A DNA stretch of 64,000 nt from Bradyrhizobium betae (GCF_008932115.1 NZ_CP044543.1:6392501-6456500); one strand, 5' to 3'; shown: positions 16,690-25,523, counted from the first letter of the stretch. Translations and numbers: made by a program. The notes: generated by a model not told the origin, from the letters alone.

Positions 16690-16709
16690 ATACTAGGAAA
16701 TTCGAGTTT

Positions 16710-17891
16710 CTACCCGAACGCTCGCCGCAGTCGCTGCGCGAGGTCGAACAGCATCTGGTTCTGCTTCACGAGCCGCTTGCCGTGGCTCAATGACGACATC
16801 GCCATCGCCGCGAGCTTGCCGCGGGAGGTCAGGGGCACGAAGCTGTCGAAGATGTCTTCGTCGTCCTTGCAAAACATCCGCTTGTACTCGTCCGAGCCGA
16901 TGCCGAGGTCGAGCGAGCGGTAGCCGCGCTCGGCGTAGCGATCGATGATGTAGCGCATCAGGATCAGCCCGGGGCTGTAGCGGGCGTGCTCGGACATCGT
17001 GTAGGTGTTGAACATCATCGAGAAGCGCTGGCCGTCGGCGACGCCGGCGAAGATCGCGATCACCTCGTCCTCGCATTCGAGCGCATGGATGTCGATGACG
17101 CGGCCTTCGCCGCGCGGCGCCAGGCAGGCGCTGCGGATGAACTGCTCGACGCCCGGCTCGGCAAAAACGTTCGGAAGCTTCTGCTCGGCCATCCGCACCG
17201 GCTTGACGCGGAAGAACCAGTCGAGCAGGCGGGTAACGTCCGCGTCCGTGGTGGCGAGGTGATAGCGATAGCCGGCAAGCGCCTGGAGCTTCTTTTCCTT
17301 GCTCTTGAGGCGGCGGCGGAAGGAGCTGCTGATGCGCGATGCGGGCGGACCGCCGGGCTCCATCACCAGCAGCGGACAGCCATTGATCGCGCTCTGCCGC
17401 GGGAAAGCCGCAAACGGGTTCTGCTGGTCGTTCCAGCGCAGCGGCTGCTGTGTCAGCGACAGCACGTCGGCATGCTCGCGCAGCGGCGCCAGCAGCGCGT
17501 CGAGATCGGCAGCGCCGACCTCTGCCGCGAACTCGGCGTTCCACAGGCCCATGTTGAAGGTGGTGTGCTTGCCGCCCATGAAGCAGGCGGTGCGCACGCC
17601 GTGGCTCTGACGCAGCGAGAGCGGCAGCAGCACAAGCGGCCGGCGATCGGCGTCGCGGGCAATCACGATGAAGGGACGGGCGCCGTCGCAACCGCCGACC
17701 AGTCGCTGCCATGGGCCGAGCAGGTCGAAGCGCTGATAGGGCGTGAAGAGGTGGCCGCTCTGCTCGAAGGCACGCCAGACGGCTTCGGCCTCGCCGAGGT
17801 CGCCGACGATGTCGACATGCGCGATCCGGCTCGCTTTTGACCGCGCTGGCGATTCTGCCGTCCGGCTCTGCATCGCCGCAGCCATGGTCAT
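16710..17891 (-). CDS. FemAB/CelD-like GNAT acyltransferase
   Basis: A 393-residue cytoplasmic protein with a two-part GNAT layout as in FemAB and BcsL/CelD proteins: LFTPYQRFDLLGPWQRLVGGCDGARPFIVIARDADRRPLVLLPLSL in the first half and FRRRLKSKEKKLQAL, ALECEDEVIAIFAGVADGQRFSMMFNTY and YSPGLILMRYIIDRYAERGYRSLDLGIGSDEYKRMFC in the second. Relatives are found in exopolysaccharide and cellulose loci and are thought to transfer acyl or aminoacyl groups to sugars or lipid-linked glycans. Placement in this locus fits modification of the polymer; the donor and acceptor are unknown. Start codons at 17891 and 17885 are both possible. Confidence 0.75.
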   Translation of the reverse strand: MTMAAAMQSRTAESPARSKASRIAHVDIVGDLGEAEAVWRAFEQSGHLFTPYQRFDLLGPWQRLVGGCDGARPFIVIARDADRRPLVLLPLSLRQSHGVRTACFMGGKHTTFNMGLWNAEFAAEVGAADLDALLAPLREHADVLSLTQQPLRWNDQQNPFAAFPRQSAINGCPLLVMEPGGPPASRISSSFRRRLKSKEKKLQALAGYRYHLATTDADVTRLLDWFFRVKPVRMAEQKLPNVFAEPGVEQFIRSACLAPRGEGRVIDIHALECEDEVIAIFAGVADGQRFSMMFNTYTMSEHARYSPGLILMRYIIDRYAERGYRSLDLGIGSDEYKRMFCKDDEDIFDSFVPLTSRGKLAAMAMSSLSHGKRLVKQNQMLFDLAQRLRRAFG

Positions 17892-17940
17892 TCACGAAAC
17901 CTGTCGAGAAACGAAAATATACGTATTTCGGACTGTTGCC

Positions 17941-17960
17941 GACCTTTGCAAAGAAAGGTC
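17941..17960. promoter_or_regulatory. inverted repeat in divergent promoter region
   Basis: GACCTTT, six bases, AAAGGTC form a perfect 7-bp inverted repeat between the divergent acyltransferase and polysaccharide deacetylase genes. An AT-rich palindrome ATACGTAT lies at 17919-17926. Either could be an operator; no regulator gene is adjacent. Confidence 0.4.
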
Positions 17961-18031
17961 AACAAAGGGTAAGGACAATGGGCAAGGACTGAGCAGGCAA
18001 ACAGGCCGACGGCGAACGCGAAGGCGGGATA

Positions 18032-19075
18032 TTGTCATCCGACGACAGATGGCTGGAGCGGTTGTGGCTTGAACTGGCCTGGTTCACCGGCCGGGCGGCG
18101 CTGCGCAGTCGTGGTGCCGGCGCCATCCTGCGTTTTTCGCACGTGCGGCCGCGGCGGCGCGGCGCGTTCCAGCCGCTGCGCGAAAACGTGATCACGCCGC
18201 AATTTCTCGACCGCGCCATCCGTGCGCTGAAGCGGTGGAAGTATGATTTTATCGGCATGGACGAAGTCTGCCGTCGCGCGGTGACCCTGCCGGAGCATCG
18301 GCGCTTCGTCGCGCTCACCTTCGATGGTGCGACCAAGGACCTCATCAGCTTCGCCCATCCGGTGCTGGCGCGCCACGCCGTGCCGTTCACGATCTACGTG
18401 CCGACCGCGTTTCCCGATGGCGTCGGAGAGGCCTGGTGGCTCGGGCTCGAGCAGGTAATCGCGCGCGAGAGTCGCATCAGCCTGATGATGGGCGAGAAAG
18501 AGCAGCGCTTCGTCGTCACCAGTCATGCCGAGAAGCAGGCACTGTTTTCGCATCTTGAGAGCTGGCTGCGTACGCTGCCGCCGGCGGGTGTGTCGGCTGC
18601 GATCGCCGATCTGTGCACGCGCTATCGGATCGACCTTGCCGCGCTCTCACGCGCAGCGTCGATGGATTGGGAGGATCTGGCGAAGCTGGCGGCAGACCCG
18701 CTCGTCACCGTCGGCAGCGCGACCGTGAACTATCCCGTCCTCGCCAACATGAAGGACACAGCCGCGCTACGCGAGATGACGATGGGCAAGGCGGTGGCGG
18801 AAGCAGCCTTCCACCGCGAGATCAAGCATCTGGCGTTTCCGTTCGGCGATCGCGCCTCGTTCCGGCGCAGCCATGTCGTGATGGCGGAGGAGGCCGGCTT
18901 TGCCAGCGCGGTGTCGGCAATCCCCGGCATTGTGGACGCGGAGGGCCGCACCAATCTGCGCGCGCTGCCGCGGATCTCCTGGGACGGCCGCGTGCGCTCG
19001 CTGCGCATGCTGCGCGTGCTGGTATCGGGTGTTGCCATCGCGCCGGTGAAACCGACCGGCAGTCTCACGAGCTAG
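18032..19075 (+). CDS. polysaccharide deacetylase (NodB-homology) family protein
   Basis: A 347-residue protein with the carbohydrate-esterase 4 order: FVALTFDGATKDLISFAHPVLARHAVPFTIYVPTAF (motif 1 with TFDG, where active enzymes usually have TFDD), and EIKHLAFPFGDRASFRRSHVVMAEEAGFASAVSAIPGIV (late motifs). The second metal-binding aspartate is replaced by glycine and the usual HxxxH of motif 2 is hard to place, so catalytic competence is in doubt. Start is TTG at 18032 with a GGCGGG site; no ATG fits. Its neighbours point to modification of the exopolysaccharide. The last 11 bases overlap the convergent DUF2842 gene. Confidence 0.75.
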   Translation: MSSDDRWLERLWLELAWFTGRAALRSRGAGAILRFSHVRPRRRGAFQPLRENVITPQFLDRAIRALKRWKYDFIGMDEVCRRAVTLPEHRRFVALTFDGATKDLISFAHPVLARHAVPFTIYVPTAFPDGVGEAWWLGLEQVIARESRISLMMGEKEQRFVVTSHAEKQALFSHLESWLRTLPPAGVSAAIADLCTRYRIDLAALSRAASMDWEDLAKLAADPLVTVGSATVNYPVLANMKDTAALREMTMGKAVAEAAFHREIKHLAFPFGDRASFRRSHVVMAEEAGFASAVSAIPGIVDAEGRTNLRALPRISWDGRVRSLRMLRVLVSGVAIAPVKPTGSLTS

Positions 19076-19286
19076 ATTTGATGCGATCGGGCCGCTGCAT
19101 CCAGCTCACGATCGGCATTGCCGGCAAGACCCAGCCCATGCCGACAACCACGTAATAGATCGCCTGCCGCCAGCCGGACTCGGCGATCCATGGCATCTGC
19201 GCCAGCGCCATGCCGAGCAGGGCCCAGACGGTGGCGAGCACCAGGAGAAGGATGGCGCCGAAGAACTTGCGGGTGCGGATCGTCAT
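19065..19286 (-). CDS. DUF2842 small membrane protein
   Basis: A 73-residue protein, [30 protein letters not shown] followed by a second hydrophobic stretch [19 protein letters not shown] and a basic end. The start and the two-helix layout agree with DUF2842, a family of small inner-membrane proteins restricted to alphaproteobacteria. No function is known. Divergent from ctaA (gap about 100 bp), which fits a frequently seen neighbourhood. Confidence 0.8.
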   Translation of the reverse strand: MTIRTRKFFGAILLLVLATVWALLGMALAQMPWIAESGWRQAIYYVVVGMGWVLPAMPIVSWMQRPDRIKSSS

Positions 19287-19389
19287 GACCGAATGCTGCG
19301 GCTTTCGCGTAACTTGCGCTGCGGGAGCGGGGGACTATAAGGGGCACGCAGTCCGGTTCAAGCCTTCTAGTCTTGGTTTTGCCCCTGAA

Positions 19390-20472
19390 ATGACGACGAG
19401 TTCCGCCCCTTCCAAGCCGCATCGCGCCGTGCGCTGGTGGCTGATCTCCGTGGCCGCGCTGATCGCGCTGATGGTGCTGGTCGGCGGCGCGACGCGGCTG
19501 ACGGAATCCGGGCTCTCGATCGTCGAGTGGAAGCCGGTCACGGGCAGCGTGCCGCCGCTGTCGGATGCGGCGTGGACCGAAGCGTTCGATGCCTACAAGA
19601 GGATCCCGCAATATCGCGAGCTCAACGCCGGCATGAGCCTGTCCGAGTTCAAGCAGATCTTCTGGTGGGAATGGAGCCACCGACTGCTCGGCCGGTTCAT
19701 CGGCGTCGCCTATCTCCTGCCGTTCCTGTTCTTCCTGTGGCGCGGCGGCCTGTCCGGTGAATTGAAGCGGAGGCTGTGGTTGCTGTTCGCGCTCGGCGGC
19801 CTGCAGGGCGCGGTCGGCTGGTGGATGGTGGCCTCGGGCCTGACGGAGCGGGTCGAGGTCTCGCAATACCGGCTGGCGACGCATCTGGTGCTGGCGCTGC
19901 TGATCTTCGCCGGCATCGTCTGGACGGTGCGGCGGCTCAAGGAGCGGCCGCAGATCGCCGCGCCCGCGCGGCTGCGCTTCACCAGTGCGCTGCTTCTCGC
20001 CCTGACCTTCGTGCAGATCTACTTCGGCGCGATGGTCGCGGGCCTGCGCGCCGGACGCGCCTACAATACCTGGCCGCAGATCGACGGCGTGTTCATTCCC
20101 TCCGCCGAGCGGCTGTGGTTCGAGACGCCGTGGTGGCGCAACATGTTCGACAATGTGCTGACGGTGCAGTTCGAGCACCGCATGACGGCCTATGCGCTGT
20201 TCGTGCTGGCGGCGCTGCACGCGATCGACGCGGTGCGCTCGCGCGCGGGTCTGGCGGCCAGCGGCGCGCTCTGGCTGTTCGCGGCGGTGAGCCTGCAGGC
20301 GGTGCTCGGCATCCTCACGCTGCTCAACCAGGTGCCGATTGACCTCGCGCTTTCGCATCAGGCGGTGGCGATCGCAGTGCTGACGCTCGCGGTCATGCAG
20401 GTGGAACGGCTTGCGTCGCGGCAGTCCACGGAGGCGCAGCCGCGCGCGGTTCCGGTTGGTCAGGCCGGCTGA
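19390..20472 (+). CDS. ctaA: heme A synthase
   Basis: A 360-residue protein with eight membrane helices. It converts heme O to heme A by oxidising the C8 methyl group, for aa3-type cytochrome oxidase. Family motifs are intact: [97 protein letters not shown] and [11 protein letters not shown], with the four expected heme-ligand histidines in helices 2, 4, 6 and 8. It belongs to the alphaproteobacterial type without the cysteine pair of Bacillus CtaA. ATG at 19390 is chosen because the frame upstream lacks family similarity. Confidence 0.95.
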   Translation: MTTSSAPSKPHRAVRWWLISVAALIALMVLVGGATRLTESGLSIVEWKPVTGSVPPLSDAAWTEAFDAYKRIPQYRELNAGMSLSEFKQIFWWEWSHRLLGRFIGVAYLLPFLFFLWRGGLSGELKRRLWLLFALGGLQGAVGWWMVASGLTERVEVSQYRLATHLVLALLIFAGIVWTVRRLKERPQIAAPARLRFTSALLLALTFVQIYFGAMVAGLRAGRAYNTWPQIDGVFIPSAERLWFETPWWRNMFDNVLTVQFEHRMTAYALFVLAALHAIDAVRSRAGLAASGALWLFAAVSLQAVLGILTLLNQVPIDLALSHQAVAIAVLTLAVMQVERLASRQSTEAQPRAVPVGQAG

Positions 20473-20473
20473 T

Positions 20474-20818
20474 TCAGCAATAGCCGTAGATGCCGCACGA
20501 GTAGGGCAGGCGCCAGAAATAGTCGACCTGCTTCCCGCCGTAATACGAGCCCTGATAGTCGTAGTCCCAGGGGCGGCCGTAATTGCCCGGCAGCGTGTGC
20601 GAGCCGGGCAGGAGCGGTGTACCCGGCAGATTGCGGATGTAGCTGCCGATGCCATAGGCCGGCGAGATCAGCGCATCCGGATCGGTCTCGACATAGACCT
20701 GTGGCGGCTCCTGCGGCGCAGCCGCGGCCCGACGCTTCGGCGTCGCCGGCAGATCGGCGGCGAGCGCGCTCGAGATCGTCAGCATGGCCGCAAGGGCAGG
20801 CACCATCCAGCGCAGCAT
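20474..20818 (-). CDS. small secreted protein of unknown function
   Basis: A 114-residue precursor with a signal peptide (MLRWMVPALAAMLTISSALAA, residues 1-21). The mature part is proline-, tyrosine- and glycine-rich (SHTLPGNYGRPWDYDYQGSYYGG) and ends with two cysteines (SCGIYGYC). I do not recognise the family, though short tyrosine-rich exported proteins of this type are frequent in Bradyrhizobium. The frame extends to 20848, but starting at 20818 leaves a standard signal peptide. It converges with ctaA with a one-base gap between stop codons. Confidence 0.65.
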   Translation of the reverse strand: MLRWMVPALAAMLTISSALAADLPATPKRRAAAAPQEPPQVYVETDPDALISPAYGIGSYIRNLPGTPLLPGSHTLPGNYGRPWDYDYQGSYYGGKQVDYFWRLPYSCGIYGYC

Positions 20819-20893
20819 TGTCGGCTCCGAATCAAAAGGGTGATCCAAAGACGAAGTATGCGGCCGATATGGTTAATGAGTATTAACCGGCAT

Positions 20894-20992
20894 CGTCATT
20901 CCGGGGCGGTGCGAAGCACCGAACCCGGAATCTCGAGATAACCAGGCAACGTCGAGGTTCCGGGTTCGCGCTACGCGCGCCCCGGCATGACA
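20894..20992. repeat. palindromic intergenic repeat, family D
   Basis: CGTCATTCCGGGGC at the left pairs with GCCCCGGCATGAC at the right. Inside, GGTGCGAAGCACC is a short hairpin and ACCCGGAATCTCGA pairs with TCGAGGTTCCGGGT. This is a nested palindrome of about 100 bp; the CGTCAT/ATGAC ends are shared with families B and C. Confidence 0.7.
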
Positions 20993-20998
20993 GTGACG

Positions 20999-22279
20999 CT
21001 ACGCCCCCAGCGCCTGTTCCAGGTCGGCGATCAGATCTTCCTTGTCCTCGATGCCGATCGAGAGTCTGACCACGTCGGGGCCGGCGCCAGACTTGATCTT
21101 TGCGGCGTCGTCGAGCTGGCTGTGCGTGGTCGAGGCCGGATGAATCACCAGCGATCGGGTGTCGCCGACATTGGCCAGGTGCGAGAACAGCTGCAGCTTC
21201 GACACCAGGCTGACGCCGGCATCGTAGCCGCCCTTCAGGCTGAAGGTGAACACCGCGCCCGCACCCTTCGGCGCGTATTTGCGCGCGAGCTGGTTGTACT
21301 TGTCGCTGGCGAGGCCCGCATAGCTGACCGAGGCCACCGCCGGATGGCCGGCGAGGAATTCGGCAACGGCCTTGGCGTTTTCGCAGTGCTTCTGCATGCG
21401 CAGCGGCAGCGTCTCGATGCCGGTAAGAATCATGAACGCGTTGAAGGGTGACAGCGCCGGTCCGAGGTCACGCAGGCCGAGCACGCGGCAGGCGATCGCG
21501 AAGGCGAAATTGCCGAAAGTCTCCTGGAGGCGGATGCCGTGATATTCCGGCCGCGGCTCCGACAGCATCGGATATTTGCCGCTCGCCGACCAATCGAAGG
21601 TGCCGGCATCGACGATGATGCCGCCAAGCGAGTTGCCGTGGCCGCCCAGGAATTTCGTCAGCGAATGCACGACGATGTCAGCGCCGTGGTCGATCGGGCG
21701 GATTAGATAGGGCGAGGCCAGCGTGTTGTCGACGATCAGCGGAACGCCCGCCTTGCGTGCTACCGTCGAGATCGCCTCGATGTCGGTGATGCTGCCGCCG
21801 GGATTGGCGATGGACTCGATGAAGATCGCCTTCGTGCGCGGTGTCACCGCGCGCTCGAAGCTGCCGATGTCATCGGGATCGGCCCACACCACGTTCCAGC
21901 CAAAGCTCTTGAACGCGTGCGTGAACTGGTTGATCGAGCCGCCATAGAGCTTGCGCGCGGCGATGAACTCGTCGCCGGGCTGGAGCAATTGCTGCAGCAC
22001 CACGACCTGCGCGGCATGGCCCGAGGCCACCGCGAGCGCGGCGGTCCCGCCTTCGAGCGCGGCAACGCGCTCCTCCAGCACCGCGTTGGTGGGATTGCCG
22101 ATGCGGGTATAGATGTTGCCGAACGCCTGCAGGCCGAACAGCGAGGCGGCGTGGTCGGCGTCGTTGAAGACGAAAGACGTCGTTTGATAAATCGGAGTCG
22201 CGCGCGCACCGGTGGTGGGATCGGGCTGTGCACCGGCATGCACGGCGAGGGTCGAAAATCCCGGAAGGCGATCGCTCAT
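20999..22279 (-). CDS. metY: O-acetylhomoserine sulfhydrylase (aminocarboxypropyltransferase)
   Basis: A 426-residue PLP enzyme of the Cys/Met metabolism family. It makes homocysteine from O-acetylhomoserine and sulfide (or methionine from methanethiol) in the cytoplasm. Landmarks are GFSTLAVHAGAQPDPTTGARATPIYQTTSFVFNDADHAASLF, YTRIGNPTNAVLEERVAALEGG, VVHSLTKFLGGHGNSLGG with the Schiff-base lysine, and SLVIHPASTTHSQL near the end. The length and the LFGLQAFGNIYTRIGNPT block fit MetY rather than MetZ or cystathionine enzymes. The upstream 120 bases were examined for a SAM riboswitch without a clear match. Confidence 0.92.
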   Translation of the reverse strand: MSDRLPGFSTLAVHAGAQPDPTTGARATPIYQTTSFVFNDADHAASLFGLQAFGNIYTRIGNPTNAVLEERVAALEGGTAALAVASGHAAQVVVLQQLLQPGDEFIAARKLYGGSINQFTHAFKSFGWNVVWADPDDIGSFERAVTPRTKAIFIESIANPGGSITDIEAISTVARKAGVPLIVDNTLASPYLIRPIDHGADIVVHSLTKFLGGHGNSLGGIIVDAGTFDWSASGKYPMLSEPRPEYHGIRLQETFGNFAFAIACRVLGLRDLGPALSPFNAFMILTGIETLPLRMQKHCENAKAVAEFLAGHPAVASVSYAGLASDKYNQLARKYAPKGAGAVFTFSLKGGYDAGVSLVSKLQLFSHLANVGDTRSLVIHPASTTHSQLDDAAKIKSGAGPDVVRLSIGIEDKEDLIADLEQALGA

Positions 22280-22397
22280 TGGGGGCGTCCTGTTCTCGTG
22301 GTCTGAAATCGCGCGGCATGCTGATCGTCGCAGCGCCCGCCGTCAAGGCGCTGCTTCACATCACCGCGCTACGATTGTCACGTGCGCGCATTGGACG

Positions 22398-23015
22398 TCA
22401 ACTTTGCTCCGTCTTGTTTTTTGCAGCGCGGTCCGATGCCGCAGTGTCACCGCCGCCGACACTCATCCGATTGAGGGACAGGCGCATGCCCTGCGTCGGT
22501 GCCGGCGCGCGCTTCGAACTCAGCGTGCGCGAATTCACGCCCATCCAGGAGATCTCGGACGACAAACGGCCATATTCGATCTTGGGGCAGCGGTTCATCA
22601 CGACCTTGATCCCGACCGATTCCGCTTTCGCCGCCGCCGCGTCGTCGCGTGCACCGAGCTGCATCCAGATCACCTTCGGCAACGGGTCGAGTGTGAGCGC
22701 TTCTTCGACGACAGGCAGTATGTGGCTGGAGTTGCGGAAGATGTCGATCATGTCGATGGGCCGGCCGATGTCGGACAGCGAGGCGACGAAGGGCTTTCCG
22801 AGCAGCTCCTTGCCGACATGGCCCGGATTGACCGGGATCATGTCGTAGCCGCGCTGCGCCAGATATTTGAAGGCGAAATAGCTCGGCCGCACATTGACCG
22901 GCGAGGCGCCGACCATCGCGATCGACTTCACGCCGTTGAGGATGCCGCGGATGTAATTGTCGGGATAGGCGTCGTGGTTCATTGCTCGTCTTTTCTTGTT
23001 GACGGTGTCACTCAT
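22398..23015 (-). CDS. CoA-binding domain protein
   Basis: A CoA-binding (YccU-like) Rossmann protein: IRGILNGVKSIAMVGASPVNVRPSYFAFKYLAQRGYDMIPVNPGHVGKELLGKPFVASLSDIGRPIDMIDIFRNSSHILPVVEEAL and VIWMQLGARDDAAAAKAESVGIKVVMNRCPKIEYGRL, where the final cysteine-proline is a family feature. The C-terminal 60 residues are basic and low in pattern. The open start at 23015 overlaps the end of the enoyl-CoA hydratase by 8 bases (ATGAGTGA), which favours coupled translation; Met at 22982 is the alternative and matches most homologues better. Function beyond CoA binding is unknown. Confidence 0.85.
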   Translation of the reverse strand: MSDTVNKKRRAMNHDAYPDNYIRGILNGVKSIAMVGASPVNVRPSYFAFKYLAQRGYDMIPVNPGHVGKELLGKPFVASLSDIGRPIDMIDIFRNSSHILPVVEEALTLDPLPKVIWMQLGARDDAAAAKAESVGIKVVMNRCPKIEYGRLSSEISWMGVNSRTLSSKRAPAPTQGMRLSLNRMSVGGGDTAASDRAAKNKTEQS

Positions 23016-23832
23016 CCCGCCATGTCGGCGTGCGCTTCTCGATGAAGGCCTTGATGCCTTCCTCGGCGTCGCGCGCCATCATGTTCTCGGTCATCACCTC
23101 TGCCGCATAGCGATAGGCGTCCGCAAGGTTCATCTCGGCCTGGCGATAGAACGCCTCCTTGCCGAGCTTGACCGTGTAGGCTGATTTCAGCGCGACCTTT
23201 TCCGCCAGCGCAATCGCTTCGTCGCGCTCGGTGCCGGCGGCGACCACGCGATTGACGAGGCCGATCTCGCGGGCGCGCGCGGCCGGGACCGGCTCGCCCG
23301 TGAGCAGCATCTCCATCGCCTGCTTGCGCGGCACGTTGCGCGACAGCGCCACCATCGGCGTCGAGCAGAACAGACCGATGTCGACGCCGGGCGTGGCGAA
23401 GCTCGCGGCTTCGGAGGCGATCGCAAGATCGCAGCTCGCGACGAGCTGGCAGCCGGCCGCGGTGGCGATGCCCTGGACGGCCGCGACCACGGGCTTCGGC
23501 AGGCGCACGACCGCCTGCATCATCGCGCTGCAGGCGGTCATCATCTCGGCGAAAAAGGCGCGGCCGCGATCGGGATCGGCGCGGCGGGCGGTCAGTTCCT
23601 TCATGTCGTGGCCGGCGGAGAAGGCGGGGCCGTTGGCGGCGATCACCACGCCGCGGACCGCCTTGTCGTCGTGGATCTCGTTGAGCTCGGCATGCAGGGT
23701 CGCGATCATCGCCGCCGACAGGCTGTTGCGCGCGGCCGGACGGTTGAGCGTCAGGATCGCAATGCTGCCGATCGTTTCGCGGAGCAGAATCGGCGGTTGC
23801 GGGGAGGGGGCGCGGGCGGCCTGGACGGGCAT
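23008..23832 (-). CDS. enoyl-CoA hydratase/isomerase family protein
   Basis: A 274-residue crotonase-fold protein: IAILTLNRPAARNSLSAAMIATL, AVRGVVIAANGPAFSAGHDMKEL forming the oxyanion hole, KPVVAAVQGIATAAGCQLVASCDLAIASEAASFATPGVDIGLFCSTP forming the active site, and a C-terminal trimerisation helix. The GHDMKEL block is that of enoyl-CoA hydratase domain-containing protein 3-type members. The second catalytic glutamate of classical hydratases appears absent (VDIGLFCSTP where E144/E164 surroundings would be), so hydratase activity is uncertain. It is the first gene of a two-gene unit with the CoA-binding protein and diverges from a thioesterase gene. Confidence 0.85.
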   Translation of the reverse strand: MPVQAARAPSPQPPILLRETIGSIAILTLNRPAARNSLSAAMIATLHAELNEIHDDKAVRGVVIAANGPAFSAGHDMKELTARRADPDRGRAFFAEMMTACSAMMQAVVRLPKPVVAAVQGIATAAGCQLVASCDLAIASEAASFATPGVDIGLFCSTPMVALSRNVPRKQAMEMLLTGEPVPAARAREIGLVNRVVAAGTERDEAIALAEKVALKSAYTVKLGKEAFYRQAEMNLADAYRYAAEVMTENMMARDAEEGIKAFIEKRTPTWRDE

Positions 23833-23919
23833 TGACGCGATTTCCGTTTGAATGATTGCAATTGGATGACGCAGACAACTTAATGTAACAGGGGACGTGA
23901 AGCGAGGGTGAGGCGTAGC

Positions 23920-24348
23920 ATGGCGTTAGCGAAAATGAGCGTGGCGGAGGTCGAGCAGTTTCTCCGCGACGAGTTTCCCCAGGCCTTCAGCGGCGATGAC
24001 ATCACGATCGAGAGCGCAGACGGCCAGACCTGCCTCTTGCGCCAACGCTACAGCGAAAGGATGCTGCGGCCGGGCGGAACCGTGTCCGGGCCGACGCTGA
24101 TGGCGTTGGCCGATTTCGCGATGTACGTGGTGCTCCTGTCCGCGATCGGCCCGATCGGGCTCGCTGTGACCACCAATTTGAACATCAACTTCCTGCGCAA
24201 GGGCCAGCCGGGGCAGGATGTGCTCGCGGAGGCCCGGTTGCTCAAGCTCGGCAAGCGGCTCGCGGTCGGGGAGGTGAACCTCTTGTCCGGCACCTCGCCC
24301 GATCCGATCGCCCATGTCACCTCGACCTATTCCATTCCAAATGTTTGA
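23920..24348 (+). CDS. PaaI-family hotdog-fold thioesterase
   Basis: A 142-residue single hotdog-domain protein. RMLRPGGTVSGPTLMALADFAMYVVLLSAIGPIGLAVTTNLNINFLRKGQPGQDVLAEARLLKLGKRLAVGEVNL gives the helix and strands of the PaaI/thioesterase II fold; the usual HG-G-x-x-x-x-L-x-D block reads RPGGTVSGPTLMALAD, with the catalytic aspartate retained and the histidine replaced. It probably hydrolyses an acyl-CoA. Start ATG 23920; a GTG at 23908 is in frame. It is divergent from the enoyl-CoA hydratase and CoA-binding genes, giving a small acyl-CoA-related cluster. Confidence 0.8.
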   Translation: MALAKMSVAEVEQFLRDEFPQAFSGDDITIESADGQTCLLRQRYSERMLRPGGTVSGPTLMALADFAMYVVLLSAIGPIGLAVTTNLNINFLRKGQPGQDVLAEARLLKLGKRLAVGEVNLLSGTSPDPIAHVTSTYSIPNV

Positions 24349-24381
24349 GCTTTTTGAGGGTATTATAACACCTTAATTGTA

Positions 24382-24402
24382 AGATATTGATTTTCAATAT
24401 CT
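24382..24402. promoter_or_regulatory. AT-rich inverted repeat upstream of rplM
   Basis: AGATATTGA, TTT, TCAATATCT form a perfect 9-bp inverted repeat 34 bases after the thioesterase stop and just before the rplM promoter. It lacks a T run, so it is a poor terminator; an operator is possible. Confidence 0.45.
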
Positions 24403-24420
24403 AATTTCCGTCGTGGGGCA

Positions 24421-24449
24421 TTGACCGTGGCGCCTCTCTTCTCTAGAAA
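24421..24449 (+). promoter_or_regulatory. candidate sigma-70 promoter of rplM-rpsI
   Basis: TTGACC (24421-24426), a 17-base spacer, and TAGAAA (24444-24449) agree with the alphaproteobacterial -35/-10 consensus. The start codon of rplM lies 58 bases downstream of the -10 box. Confidence 0.5.
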
Positions 24450-24506
24450 ACCGCGCAGTCCGGCGCGGTGTTCGCGCCGATCTCTCCCGTCCACGGAAAC
24501 TCCGAT

Positions 24507-24971
24507 ATGAAAACCTTTTCGGCAAAGCCGGCTGAGGTGACGAAGAAGTGGGTCCTGATCGACGCCAAGGGTCTGGTCGTCGGCCGTCTCGCCACCATCG
24601 TCGCCATGCGCCTGCGCGGCAAGCACCTCCCGACCTACACCCCGCACGTTGATTGCGGCGACAACGTCATCATCATCAACGCGCAGCATGCGGTCCTCAC
24701 CGGCCGCAAGCGCGAGCAGAAGACCTATTACAAGCACACCGGCTATGTCGGCCACATCAAGGAGCGCACCGCGCGCCAGATCCTCGAGGGCAAGCATCCC
24801 GAGCGCGTGCTGGAGAAGGCCGTCGAGCGCATGATCCCGCGTGGTCCGCTCGGTCGCGTCCAGATGGGCAACCTCCGTGTCTACGGCGGCGCCGATCATC
24901 CGCACGAGGCCCAGACGCCCGAGAAGCTCGACATCGCCAAGCTGAACCGCAAGAACACGAGGGCCGCATAA
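24507..24971 (+). CDS. rplM: 50S ribosomal protein L13
   Basis: A 154-residue protein with full L13 identity: [67 protein letters not shown] and [29 protein letters not shown]. It binds 23S rRNA early in assembly of the large subunit. ATG 24507 is the start matching the family (MKTFSAKP). Two bases separate its stop codon from the ATG of rpsI, the usual two-gene operon. Confidence 0.98.
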   Translation: MKTFSAKPAEVTKKWVLIDAKGLVVGRLATIVAMRLRGKHLPTYTPHVDCGDNVIIINAQHAVLTGRKREQKTYYKHTGYVGHIKERTARQILEGKHPERVLEKAVERMIPRGPLGRVQMGNLRVYGGADHPHEAQTPEKLDIAKLNRKNTRAA

Positions 24972-24973
24972 TC

Positions 24974-25450
24974 ATGGCCGAATCCATTCAGTCGCTCGAC
25001 CAGCTCTCGCAGCTCAAGACGGCGGCGCCCGATGCGCCCAAGCACGAGAAGAAGGTCGACAAGTTCAACCGCGCCTACGCCACCGGCAAGCGCAAGGACG
25101 CGGTCGCCCGCGTCTGGATCAAGCCGGGCGCCGGCAAGGTCACCGTCAACGCCCGTGAGGTCGAGGTCTATTTCGCCCGTCCCGTGCTGCGCATGATGAT
25201 CGAGCAGCCGTTCGTCGTGGCCGCCCGTGCCGGCCAGTACGATGTGATCTGCACCGTCGCCGGCGGCGGTCTGTCCGGCCAGGCCGGTGCGGTCCGTCAC
25301 GGCATCTCCAAGGCGCTGACCTATTTCGAGCCGGAGCTGCGCTCGGTGCTCAAGAAGGGCGGCTTCCTCACCCGCGACTCGCGCGTGGTCGAGCGCAAGA
25401 AGTACGGTAAGGCCAAGGCCCGCCGGTCCTTCCAGTTCTCGAAGCGTTAA
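24974..25450 (+). CDS. rpsI: 30S ribosomal protein S9
   Basis: A 158-residue S9 with an N-terminal extension of about 30 residues typical of alphaproteobacteria, then [65 protein letters not shown] and the C-terminal [17 protein letters not shown]. The last residues reach into the ribosomal P site and contact tRNA. Cotranscribed with rplM. Confidence 0.98.
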   Translation: MAESIQSLDQLSQLKTAAPDAPKHEKKVDKFNRAYATGKRKDAVARVWIKPGAGKVTVNAREVEVYFARPVLRMMIEQPFVVAARAGQYDVICTVAGGGLSGQAGAVRHGISKALTYFEPELRSVLKKGGFLTRDSRVVERKKYGKAKARRSFQFSKR

Positions 25451-25498
25451 TCGTTTCGGTCACATTCGCCGCGAAAGCGGCTTCAATGAGATGCAAAA

Positions 25499-25523
25499 GG
25501 GCGCTGATTTCAGCGCTCTTTTT
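25499..25523 (+). terminator. rho-independent terminator of rplM-rpsI
   Basis: An 8-bp stem (GGGCGCTG with CAGCGCTC, one G-T pair), an ATTT loop and five T residues lie 48 bases after the rpsI stop codon. Confidence 0.9.

Noticed and set aside
22280..22400. Possible SAM-II riboswitch upstream of metY
   Set aside because: The minus strand has CGCGGTGATGTG, similar to the SAM-II start CGCGGTGATTTG, but the following stem and the GCTAAA block that complete the motif are absent. A covariance search (RF00521) would decide.
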